Shown: one piece after another, positions 18,132 through 26,060 of the stretch
Layout: each line of letters begins with the position of its first letter
Position numbering within the stretch: the stretch's first letter is position 1
Assembly (NCBI GenBank): GCA_910579275.1
Contig: CAJTTO010000007.1
Location: 1 to 64,000 of the forward strand
Direction: 5' to 3'
Length of the DNA stretch: 64,000 bases
From: an uncultured Lachnospiraceae bacterium
GTDB lineage: Bacteria > Bacillota > Clostridia > Lachnospirales > Lachnospiraceae
Program-made: the position numbers and the translations under genes
The notes under the pieces: generated by a model
What the model saw: the letters and a program-made list of their open reading frames with translations, nothing else
Database searches by the model: none
What the model was told of the DNA's origin: nothing

Positions 18132-19676
18132 TTATTTCGCATACTCAACGACACGAGATTCTCTGATGACATTTACTTTAATCTGTCCCGGATATTCCAG
18201 TTCCGCTTCTATCTGCTTAGAGATATCACGCGCAAGCAATACCATATCAGAATCATTAATCTGCTCAGGAACTACCATAACACGAACCTCTCTACCCGCC
18301 TGAATAGCAAAAGATTTATCGACACCTTTAAAATTGTTGGTTATTTCTTCTAATTGTTTGAGTCTGGTCGTATATGTTTCGAGAGTTTCACGCCTTGCCC
18401 CCGGTCTCGCAGCAGAAATTGTATCCGCAGCCTGAACCAGACAGGCAATCAGTGACTGTGCCTCTACATCACCATGATGTGATTCAACAGCATTTATAAC
18501 AATGGATGATTCTTTGTACTTTCTGCACAATTCCGCACCCAACTGTATATGTGAACCTTCCATCTCGTGGTCTACTGCCTTACCAATATCATGCAGCAAG
18601 CCGGCTCTTTTTGCCATTCTGACATCAAGCCCCATTTCAGCAGCAAGCAGCCCAGTCAGGTGTGCTACCTCTATGGAATGTTTCAAAGCGTTTTGACCAT
18701 AACTTGTTCGAAACTTCATCTTACCCAGAAGTTTCACAAGCTCCGGATGAATGCCGTGTACACCAACATCAAGTGTTGCCGACTCGCCTTCCTCCTTTAT
18801 CATGACCTCAACTTCTCTCTGGGCTTTCTCGACCATTTCCTCAATTCTTGCAGGATGGATACGCCCATCTACAATCAGCTTCTCAAGGGCTATTCTCGCC
18901 ACTTCTCTCCGAATCGGATCAAATCCAGATAGAATAACCGCCTCCGGAGTATCATCAATGATAAGCTCGACACCTGTAAGTGTCTCCAGCGTCCTGATGT
19001 TTCGTCCCTCACGCCCGATGATTCTACCTTTCATTTCATCATTTGGAAGCTGCACCACGGAAATCGTTGTCTCGGATACATGGTCGGCAGCACACTTTTG
19101 AATCGCTGTGACAACATACTCTTTTGCCTTTTTATCAGCTTCTTCTTTTGCTCTGCTCTCCATTTCCTTGACCATTACAGCTGTTTCATGTTTTACTTCG
19201 TCTTCAACAATTTTTAATAAATGCTCTTTTGCCTGTTCAGAGGTTAATCCTGAAATTCGCTCCAGTTCCTGTACCCGCTCTTCATTAAGCCTTGCAACAA
19301 TTGCTTTCTGCTTTGCAAGCTCTTCTTCCCGCGCAACAAGGCTGGCTTCCTTCTTCTCAATTGCGTCCGCCTTCTTGTCAATGCTTTCTTCCTTCTGCTG
19401 AACTCTTCTCTCGTAACGCTGAGCCTCTGCTCTTCGTTCTTTGATTTCCTTGTCAAGCTCATTCTTGGTCTTAATGGATTCCTCCTTAATCTCAAGAAGT
19501 CCCTCTCGCTTTTTCGTCTCAGCAGTTTTAAGGGCTTCATCGACAATCTCTCTTGCCTTGTCCTCTGCATTTCCAATTGTTGTCTCTACATTTTTCTTGT
19601 AATTTGAAAATGCGAAAAAACAGCCTGCTGCACATACTGCAATGATAACAATTGCCTCCACTACGTAGTATAGCAT
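18132..19676 (-). CDS. rny: Ribonuclease Y
   Basis: A 514-residue membrane-anchored endoribonuclease that initiates mRNA decay. It has one N-terminal membrane helix, a long charged coiled coil (about residues 30-200), a KH domain (GRIIGREGRNIRTLETLTG) and an HD domain with LLHDIGKAVDHE. Length is standard. The ATG at 19676 is preferred over a GTG at 19688 that overlaps the AGGAGG. The ribosome site lies in ggaggtgctcc, which can fold on itself and might dampen translation. It follows recX, separated by the inverted-repeat element at 19979-20173. Confidence 0.96.
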   Translation of the reverse strand: MLYYVVEAIVIIAVCAAGCFFAFSNYKKNVETTIGNAEDKAREIVDEALKTAETKKREGLLEIKEESIKTKNELDKEIKERRAEAQRYERRVQQKEESIDKKADAIEKKEASLVAREEELAKQKAIVARLNEERVQELERISGLTSEQAKEHLLKIVEDEVKHETAVMVKEMESRAKEEADKKAKEYVVTAIQKCAADHVSETTISVVQLPNDEMKGRIIGREGRNIRTLETLTGVELIIDDTPEAVILSGFDPIRREVARIALEKLIVDGRIHPARIEEMVEKAQREVEVMIKEEGESATLDVGVHGIHPELVKLLGKMKFRTSYGQNALKHSIEVAHLTGLLAAEMGLDVRMAKRAGLLHDIGKAVDHEMEGSHIQLGAELCRKYKESSIVINAVESHHGDVEAQSLIACLVQAADTISAARPGARRETLETYTTRLKQLEEITNNFKGVDKSFAIQAGREVRVMVVPEQINDSDMVLLARDISKQIEAELEYPGQIKVNVIRESRVVEYAK

Positions 19677-19978
19677 GTACAGGAGCACCTCCTTATTAAA
19701 TTTTCATTGTGCAACTGCCCAGTCCCCTCCACAGTTTCCCGCGCATAATGTCCACCGTTTTCGCACATGGGTAAACAGCAGCTATAGAGCCAGTCCATCC
19801 CGACTCCACAGTTCCGGCACTGAAATCTATCAAGCATCCTGAATAGTTACTTTATTGTACAATCTATGCGGAATGTAAATTCCGCCTGCATATCATTCAA
19901 ATGCGCAAAAAACGCAAGAATCAAATGCTGATACTACAACATACTAATTTTACTCTTTTAAGCGGGCAATGTCAAGCA

Positions 19979-20173
19979 TTATATTTTGCACGACAAACGC
20001 ATGAATGAATAAACTATGAACAGAGTGTTACCAGAACTTAAAATCCGGACAATTTTTTATTAGTATTTCAAGTCATCTTGTATAAATATTCAACTTTGAA
20101 AAGTTTTTTTGCATACTTAATTAGTTTTGTTAACAAAATGTTCATTCATGCGTTTGTCGTGTTATATTTTGCA
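19979..20173. mobile_element. MITE-like element with terminal inverted repeats and target duplication
   Basis: Perfect 21-base inverted repeats, CACGACAAACGCATGAATGAA at 19989-20009 and its complement at 20141-20161, enclose 131 AT-rich bases with no gene. Outside them the sequence TTATATTTTGCA is directly repeated (19979-19990 and 20162-20173). This is the pattern of a non-autonomous transposon with a 10-12 bp target duplication. It lies between recX (ends 20239) and rny, and fills most of that 560-base gap; the rest (19677-19978 and 20174-20238) shows no gene. Confidence 0.75.
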
Positions 20174-20238
20174 TCTTTGGAGTAACAGTTCACAGTAAGT
20201 AAAAAGTCCGGTTCAAAGTGTTTTGGGCTATATGTGTT

Positions 20239-20856
20239 TCACTCAATATTTTGTCCCAAAACCTCGCAAATATCATCTATACGGAATCCTTTACGGTACA
20301 AAAATCCCATCATTTTCCGACGTTGTTCATGTGTCGCGTTCTGTGTCTCAAACTTTTTTTTATCCAACAATTTTTTTATCAGTTCCCGCTCGTCAGCAAG
20401 CCCGTCTTCTTCCGTACAGAGAACATAAGCCTTTTCAATTTCGTCCTTTGGCACTCCTTTTCTCTGCAAGTCACTTTCGATCTGCTTTCTGCTTTTTGAC
20501 TGACCCGCAGACATTATGTATGTCCCTGCATATTTGGTGTCATCGATGTAGCCATACGAAACCACATACGCGACTGCAGCCTCAATAACCTCACAGGGAT
20601 ACAATCCCTGCTTTAGTTTTGCCTCGAGCTGGTGTTTCGTATAATCCCTGCTTTTTAATAAATTCATGCATCGGAGTTTCGCTCTTTTAAGCAAGACATC
20701 ATTTATCAACATATCATAAAGTTCCCGCGAAATCTCATCATTTTCCTTAACTGCATATTTTTTTATCTCCCCCTTGTACAGGGCAAAATAGATATCATAA
20801 TCAATACAGACCTTTACCTTTGATTTTGATATTTCTGATATTTCTGTCACTGTCAT
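20239..20856 (-). CDS. recX: Regulatory protein RecX
   Basis: A 205-residue RecX, which binds RecA filaments and modulates recombinase activity. It is built of three-helix repeats; the signatures are LLKSRDYTKHQLEAKLKQ, YGYIDDTKYAGTYI and SRKQIESDLQRKGV. It starts 23 bases after the recA stop and is surely co-transcribed with it, the common order in Clostridia. Typical length for Firmicutes. Confidence 0.93.
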   Translation of the reverse strand: MTVTEISEISKSKVKVCIDYDIYFALYKGEIKKYAVKENDEISRELYDMLINDVLLKRAKLRCMNLLKSRDYTKHQLEAKLKQGLYPCEVIEAAVAYVVSYGYIDDTKYAGTYIMSAGQSKSRKQIESDLQRKGVPKDEIEKAYVLCTEEDGLADERELIKKLLDKKKFETQNATHEQRRKMMGFLYRKGFRIDDICEVLGQNIE

Positions 20857-20879
20857 TTCGCATCACCTTGTTTCATCGT

Positions 20880-21980
20880 CTATTCCGTTACTGCTGCTGA
20901 CTCCTCTTTCTTTGCCGACTTGGTCTTGCCCTTACTTTCCGGCTTTTCTGCAGCATCCTGTCCGTCTTCCGGTTTCTGTTCCGCTCCCTGAAGTCCGAAG
21001 TGCTGACGGACTTTCCCTTCTATTTCATGACAAATCTCCGGATTATCTTTCAAGTATTGTTTCGCGTTCTCGCGTCCCTGTCCTATCTTGCTTCCGTCAT
21101 ATGCATACCATGCACCGCTTTTCATAATAATGTTTACAGATGCTGCAAGGTCGAGGATATCACCCACTACAGAGATGCCTTCGCCAAACATAATGTCAAA
21201 CTCAGCTTCCTTAAACGGTGGTGCTATTTTATTTTTGACAACCTTGACCCTTGTTCTGTTTCCGGTCACCTCGCCGCTCTGCTTTAACGATTCTATCCTT
21301 CTGACATCCAGACGCACTGACGAGTAAAATTTCAGCGCACGTCCGCCTGTGGTGGTTTCGGGGTTGCCAAACATGACACCCACCTTCTCGCGGAGCTGGT
21401 TGATGAAAATTACAGTACAGTTCGACTTGCTGATAACCGCAGTCAGCTTGCGGAGTGCCTGTGACATCAGTCTCGCCTGAAGTCCCACATGGGAATCACC
21501 CATATCGCCGTCTATTTCCGCTTTTGGCACAAGTGCAGCAACAGAGTCCACAACCACAATATCAATCGCACCGGATCTTACCATGGTCTCCGTAATCTCA
21601 AGTGCCTGTTCGCCGTTGTCAGGCTGTGATATGTATAAGTTATCCACATCCACGCCAATATTCTTTGCATACACGGGGTCAAGTGCATGTTCTGCGTCAA
21701 TAAATCCCGCTATGCCGCCCCTTTTCTGCACTTCCGCTATCATATGGAGCGTAACCGTTGTCTTACCTGATGATTCCGGTCCGTATATCTCAATAATTCT
21801 TCCCTTGGGTATACCTCCAAGTCCCAGTGCAATATCAAGACTGAGTGAACCTGTGGGTATTGTCTCCACGTTCATCTGTGCACTTGGATCTCCAAGCTTC
21901 ATGACAGCACCTTTTCCGTATTGTTTTTCTATCTGTGAGAGTGCGGCATCAAGTGCCTTTAATTTTTCTTCTCTTTCCAT
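20880..21980 (-). CDS. recA: Recombinase RecA
   Basis: A 366-residue DNA strand-exchange ATPase. Walker A is GPESSGKTTV, Walker B is IDIVVVDSVAALVP, and loop L2 is NPETTTGGRALKFYSSVR. The C-terminus is a Lys/Glu-rich tail. The start ATG at 21980 has only a weak ribosome site; a 14-codon overlapping frame (ATG at 21993, out of frame, with a good GGAGAG) precedes it and may feed ribosomes to recA. The promoter at 22085-22113 carries a LexA-type box. It forms an operon with recX. Confidence 0.98.
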   Translation of the reverse strand: MEREEKLKALDAALSQIEKQYGKGAVMKLGDPSAQMNVETIPTGSLSLDIALGLGGIPKGRIIEIYGPESSGKTTVTLHMIAEVQKRGGIAGFIDAEHALDPVYAKNIGVDVDNLYISQPDNGEQALEITETMVRSGAIDIVVVDSVAALVPKAEIDGDMGDSHVGLQARLMSQALRKLTAVISKSNCTVIFINQLREKVGVMFGNPETTTGGRALKFYSSVRLDVRRIESLKQSGEVTGNRTRVKVVKNKIAPPFKEAEFDIMFGEGISVVGDILDLAASVNIIMKSGAWYAYDGSKIGQGRENAKQYLKDNPEICHEIEGKVRQHFGLQGAEQKPEDGQDAAEKPESKGKTKSAKKEESAAVTE

Positions 21981-22084
21981 TTTCGTTACCCATTGTAACT
22001 CTCCGCGGTTACATCCCTTTCTTTATTTGTTCGTCTGCCACACAAAAATTACCGTTATTCAGAACAGACGTTTCGCATATGTAT

Positions 22085-22113
22085 ACTATAAAACATCCGT
22101 TCGTAATTGTCAA
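22085..22113 (-). promoter_or_regulatory. recA promoter with LexA (SOS) box
   Basis: On the minus strand TTGACA (forward 22108-22113), exactly 17 bases and TATAGT (forward 22085-22090). The spacer contains CGAACGGATGTTT (forward 22091-22103), which matches the Gram-positive SOS box CGAACnnnnGTTY. LexA binding here would block RNA polymerase. Confidence 0.85.
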
Positions 22114-22311
22114 GAATTATTTTTTCTTTACAGGTTAGAGCGTGTTTGGTACGAACGGTAGTTTTTATGTATATAAAATGCCTGAAAAGCAGTATACTGT
22201 GCATCTGTATGGCTGTCTCTGAACAACCTTATCATAATCATCATAAAGAAACAAGTGTGAGTTTTTACATTTCGACGAATATACATTCGAATCCGGAGCA
22301 TTTTTGAAAAC

Positions 22312-22348
22312 GAAAAAAAGCCACACTTTGAAACCATGGCTTTTTTCC
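22312..22348 (-). terminator. Terminator after pgsA
   Basis: On the minus strand AAAAAAGCCATGG and a complementary TGTGGCTTTTTTT arm make a strong intrinsic terminator just past the pgsA stop. The remaining ~200 bases to the recA promoter hold no gene. Confidence 0.85.
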
Positions 22349-22352
22349 CTCA

Positions 22353-22928
22353 TTATATTTTTCCATCAAGAAGTACACCTTTATTTTTTACCACATAGTC
22401 AATCAGTGATATGACGGTGAGAAGCACCGCAATCCACATAACAATCTGTGTGAGCAGAGCCAGTGCCTCAATGTTGGCTATCATCAGGCATACCATCACC
22501 ATCTGAAATGTCGTCTTAAATTTTCCCCAGTAATTTGCGGCAATGACGACTCTGTTATCCGCCGCAACAAGCCGGAACCCGCTTATGATAAACTCTCTGC
22601 TTATGACAATAATGACAATCCATGCCGGTATTCTGTCAAGCTCAATCAGACATATCATCGCGGCGCACACTAACAGCTTATCCGCCAGTGGATCCATAAA
22701 TTTTCCAAAGTTAGTGACAAGATTATACTTTCTTGCGATTTTACCGTCAAGCAAGTCAGTCAGGCTCGCAATAATAAATATCCCAAGCGCAATGTAATCC
22801 GTGCAGTCTATTATTCCGCCGAACACTGCCATGAACCAACCCCACTGTGCATATCCGCCAAGCAAAAGCAGTACAAACGGCACAATCAGAATCACTCTGA
22901 AAACGGTAAGCTTATTCGGTAAATTCAT
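22353..22928 (-). CDS. pgsA: CDP-diacylglycerol-glycerol-3-phosphate 3-phosphatidyltransferase
   Basis: A 191-residue membrane enzyme that makes phosphatidylglycerol phosphate, the precursor of phosphatidylglycerol and lipoteichoic acid. The CDP-alcohol phosphotransferase motif D-G-x2-A-R-x8-G-x3-D-x3-D is complete (DGKIARKY...GKFMDPLADK). There are about five to six membrane segments. Its start overlaps the end of rimO by 17 bases, so the two are translationally coupled. Last gene of the leftward yicC-remA-rpoZ-rimO-pgsA run. Confidence 0.95.
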   Translation of the reverse strand: MNLPNKLTVFRVILIVPFVLLLLGGYAQWGWFMAVFGGIIDCTDYIALGIFIIASLTDLLDGKIARKYNLVTNFGKFMDPLADKLLVCAAMICLIELDRIPAWIVIIVISREFIISGFRLVAADNRVVIAANYWGKFKTTFQMVMVCLMIANIEALALLTQIVMWIAVLLTVISLIDYVVKNKGVLLDGKI

Positions 22929-24267
22929 CTTCTATCTCTCCTATCAAGTCATACTCATACGAACCTGTGATCCGCACCCGCACAAAATCACCTGTCATAA
23001 GTTCTCTGTCGGTCTGGACAAAAACAAAACCGTCAACATTTGGGGCATCCCTGTAGCTCCGTGCAACGTAAGCATGCTCATCCGGCACCATGCCCTCCAC
23101 CATGACAAGCAACGTGCTCCCCACGGCATCCTGCGCCTTTTCAAATGCAATCTCCTGCTGGAGTTCCATGATATCAGCCTGTCGGTCAAGTTTCTTGTCC
23201 TCGTCAATCTGATTTTCAAACAGTGCCGCCGGCGTATCCTCCTCGGGAGAGTATGTAAACACGCCAAGCCGGTCAAACTCCATCTCATCGACAAACGCCA
23301 AAAGCGATTCATGGTCTTCCGGCGTCTCTCCCGGAAAACCCGTAATCAGTGTGGTTCTCAGACAAATATCCGGTATTTCCGAGCGCAGTTTTGTTATCAT
23401 GCCCGCAAGCTCCTGCCTGTCCGTGCGCCTGCCCATCCGCCTTAAAATTTTGTCCGACGCATGCTGTATCGGAATATCCAGATAATTACATACTTTTTCT
23501 TCGCTTTTTATTGCCGCTATCAGCTCATCCGTAATTTCTTCCGGATAACAGTACAATATCCGTATCCAATAAAGCCCTCCGATATTGCAGAGTTTGTGCA
23601 AAAGCTCAGGCAGGCATTTTTTTCCGTACAAGTCCATCCCATACAGGGTTGTCTCCTGCGCCACAAGAATGATTTCTTTTGCGCCAAACGCAACTAGGCT
23701 TTCCGCCTCCTCTACCAGCTGTTCCATGGGAACACTTCTGTAATTTCCCCTTATCTTTGGGATAATGCAATAACTGCAGTGCTTGTCGCATCCTTCTGCA
23801 ATCTTCAGATAGGCATAATGCCCCCCTGTCGTGACAATCCTGTTTCCATTGGCGGACGTGCATTTTTTAAATGCCGGACTGCGGTTAATATCTTCAAGAC
23901 AATTGTGGCTTTGACCGGAAACCACTGCATCCAGTGCCTCGACAATCCTGTCCGCCGCTGTCGTCCCGACAATCGCGTCGACTTCCGGTATCTCTTTTTG
24001 TATTTCTTCCTGATAGCGCTGCGCAAGGCAGCCTGCGGCTATCAGTGCTTTTACGGTTCCTGATTTTCGCAGCTCTGCCATTTCCAGAAGTATATTGATG
24101 CTCTCTTGTTTTGCATCATTAATAAAGCAGCATGTATTGACAACAACTGCTTCCGCCTCCGTCTCATCATCTGTGATTGCATATCCCTTCTGTACGAGCA
24201 TGCCAAGCATCATCTCCGAATCAACCAGATTCTTGTCGCATCCAAGGGAAATAAATAATACTTTCAT
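22912..24267 (-). CDS. rimO: Ribosomal protein S12 methylthiotransferase RimO
   Basis: A 451-residue radical SAM methylthiotransferase that modifies an aspartate of ribosomal protein S12. The N-terminal UPF0004 domain has its three cysteines (SLGCDKN, NTCCFIND, AAGCLAQ). The radical SAM motif is AEGCDKHCSYCIIPKIRG, and a TRAM domain lies at the C-terminus. It overlaps pgsA and follows rpoZ by 9 bases. RimO is preferred over MiaB because of the N-terminal spacing and CSYCIIPKIRG. Confidence 0.95.
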   Translation of the reverse strand: MKVLFISLGCDKNLVDSEMMLGMLVQKGYAITDDETEAEAVVVNTCCFINDAKQESINILLEMAELRKSGTVKALIAAGCLAQRYQEEIQKEIPEVDAIVGTTAADRIVEALDAVVSGQSHNCLEDINRSPAFKKCTSANGNRIVTTGGHYAYLKIAEGCDKHCSYCIIPKIRGNYRSVPMEQLVEEAESLVAFGAKEIILVAQETTLYGMDLYGKKCLPELLHKLCNIGGLYWIRILYCYPEEITDELIAAIKSEEKVCNYLDIPIQHASDKILRRMGRRTDRQELAGMITKLRSEIPDICLRTTLITGFPGETPEDHESLLAFVDEMEFDRLGVFTYSPEEDTPAALFENQIDEDKKLDRQADIMELQQEIAFEKAQDAVGSTLLVMVEGMVPDEHAYVARSYRDAPNVDGFVFVQTDRELMTGDFVRVRITGSYEYDLIGEIEDEFTE

Positions 24268-24276
24268 AATTCGGGT

Positions 24277-24507
24277 CTAATCCTCATGTATAATTTTTAT
24301 TTTGCTTTTGTTCAATTCATCAATGGCAATCGACAACGGTTTCGTCTGTCTGGTATCGACCATTGGTTCTTCGCCTGCAATAATCTGTCTTGCACGCTTT
24401 GAAGTCGCCATCACAATAGAGTAACGACTGTTTACTACGGGCGCCTCACCCGGCTCCACGTCATTGTTTACAACTTTCATTAAATCTGTATAAGATGGAT
24501 GTAACAT
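24277..24507 (-). CDS. rpoZ: RNA polymerase omega subunit
   Basis: A 76-residue omega subunit, which stabilises the beta-prime subunit of RNA polymerase. The motif NSRYSIVMATSKRARQIIAG is diagnostic, followed by TKPLSIAIDEL. It lies 29 bases after remA; in most Clostridia gmk is found between them, but not here. Confidence 0.93.
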   Translation of the reverse strand: MLHPSYTDLMKVVNNDVEPGEAPVVNSRYSIVMATSKRARQIIAGEEPMVDTRQTKPLSIAIDELNKSKIKIIHED

Positions 24508-24536
24508 AATTTTCCCTCACTTTTCTTTTTATACGC

Positions 24537-24806
24537 TTATAAATTTTCGTCGGCATCCTCATCTGCCAAAGCGCCCTGCGCCCTTCCTGCTATTGTCTCA
24601 GGAAGAAGTGCCGAGAGCACAATCTGGCTGCTTTCCATAACCAGCACCGACTTCGTCTTACGTCCCTGTGTCGCATCTATCACTGTACCGTCTTCCTTTG
24701 CCTTCTGCACAAGTCTTTTGACGGGGGCAGAATCGGGACTTACAATCGCTATAATTTTTGTCGTGTTAACGATATTTCCAAATCCTATATGAATCAGTCT
24801 GTTCAC
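24537..24806 (-). CDS. remA: RemA-family regulator (DUF370)
   Basis: An 89-residue small DNA-binding regulator of the RemA/DUF370 family, which in Bacillus subtilis activates biofilm matrix and osmoprotection genes as an oligomer. The signature is HIGFGNIVNTTKIIAIVSPDSAP and a TKSVLVMESSQIVLSAL core. It starts with GTG shortly after the yicC stop, in the conserved order yicC-remA-(gmk)-rpoZ; gmk is missing. Confidence 0.9.
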   Translation of the reverse strand: MNRLIHIGFGNIVNTTKIIAIVSPDSAPVKRLVQKAKEDGTVIDATQGRKTKSVLVMESSQIVLSALLPETIAGRAQGALADEDADENL

Positions 24807-24830
24807 CTGACACCTCGCTGCCTGAACCTG

Positions 24831-25709
24831 TCATTCAATGTTCTGTATCTGTTCCCTTACTTTCTCTATCTCTGTCTTTAACTCAATCCCACAGTTGGAA
24901 ATCGTAAGGTCATTTGCCTTGGAAAGTATGGTATTTGCCTCCCTGTTCATCTCCTGTGCAATAAAATCAAGCTTCCTTCCGATGCTTCCTCCTTCCATCA
25001 GGGACTGTTTCATCGTCTCAATATGGCTGCGGAGACGCACCAGCTCCTCATCAACACAGACTTTGTCGGCAAAAATTGTAACTTCCGTCAGAATCCTCGT
25101 CTCATCCACCGTGGCATCCCCTAGCAGTTCTCGAACCTTATCCGTCAGTTTTCTCCTGTACTCGTCAATCATCTGCGGAGAACGCTCCTCTATAAAGGAA
25201 ACATGTTCCAGCATCCCATCCAGCTTTGCAATCAGGTCGTCTGCAAGGTTTTTCCCCTCCCTGATGCGTGTTTCCACAAAGCCTTCCGCTGCACCTCTGA
25301 CTGCCTTTACAAGCCCATTCCAGATTTCTTCCTCATCCAGTGTCTGTTCTTCCATGGAAAACACCTCCGGATAGCGGGACAGTGTTGAGGCGCGGATGTC
25401 ATTGTCAAGCCCAAAGTCCTCTGACATTGACTTGAGATATCCCATATACTCTGCGGCAATGTCCCTGTTGTACTTTATACACACATTGTTTTCCGAAAAG
25501 TCTTCATATGTGATAAACATGTCAATTTTCCCGCGCTGTATATGGTTTTTCAGCTCATTTCTAATAGAACTTTCAAAAAAACTAAGCTTTTTGGGCATCT
25601 TAATGTTCACATCAAGATAACGGTGATTAACGGATTTCATCTCAATGGTATATTTGCGCTCACCCTCCGTTATCTCACACCTTCCAAAACCTGTCATACT
25701 TTTAATCAT
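24831..25709 (-). CDS. yicC: YicC-family endoribonuclease
   Basis: A 292-residue YicC/YloC protein, an RNase family that affects small RNA and mRNA stability. It begins MIKSMTGFG, includes the conserved SVNHRYLDVNIKMP and ends with the family domain (LDFIAQEMNREANTILSKAND). The ATG at 25709 has AGGGGGA upstream; ten in-frame codons before it are probably not translated. The repeat element at 25744-25850 sits immediately upstream, so the promoter of this operon may lie in or beyond it. Confidence 0.93.
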   Translation of the reverse strand: MIKSMTGFGRCEITEGERKYTIEMKSVNHRYLDVNIKMPKKLSFFESSIRNELKNHIQRGKIDMFITYEDFSENNVCIKYNRDIAAEYMGYLKSMSEDFGLDNDIRASTLSRYPEVFSMEEQTLDEEEIWNGLVKAVRGAAEGFVETRIREGKNLADDLIAKLDGMLEHVSFIEERSPQMIDEYRRKLTDKVRELLGDATVDETRILTEVTIFADKVCVDEELVRLRSHIETMKQSLMEGGSIGRKLDFIAQEMNREANTILSKANDLTISNCGIELKTEIEKVREQIQNIE

Positions 25710-25743
25710 GTCAATCCCCCTGACTGTTACATGTCCCAACCGG

Positions 25744-25850
25744 GTAACACTTCAGCCTTCGGCTTTCTGTTACAAGCATCAAGCCATGCAAAACCACTAC
25801 GCTGTTTCACGGACTTTGCAGCAAATACTAAGTCCTGGCTAAACTGTTGC
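25744..25850. repeat. Miniature inverted-repeat element, copy B
   Basis: This 107-base stretch is the reverse complement of the element at 7253-7407 without its 47-base internal insertion. The shared core includes cgtagtgg|ttttgcatggcttgatg and the ends GTAACACTTCAG / GTTGC. One end is less well preserved than in copy A. It lies between yicC and the divergent LTA-synthase-like gene. Confidence 0.65.
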
Positions 25851-26001
25851 CAGACTGGTTACATTGCTGCTGTCCGCTCCGTTCCATCAATGCTGCAGAT
25901 CAGCCTTGTCAAACGATAACGCCAACTTTTGTATTTCTGAACATATTCTTTTGTATTATAGAATAATCCACTGCCTACGTCAATATTTTTCGTTCCTGAA
26001 C

Positions 26002-26030
26002 TTGAAAACACTGCCAAAAAATGCTATTGT
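26002..26030 (+). promoter_or_regulatory. Putative promoter of the LTA-synthase-like gene
   Basis: TTGAAA (26002-26007), a 17-base spacer and TATTGT (26025-26030), 30 bases before the ATG at 26061. Confidence 0.5.
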
Positions 26031-26060
26031 AATTAAGTTATGAATACTTGGAGGACTACT

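Noticed and set aside
20174..20238. Another copy of the miniature repeat starting at gtaacagttcacag
   Set aside because: A single end-like motif without the core or the second inverted end; probably chance.
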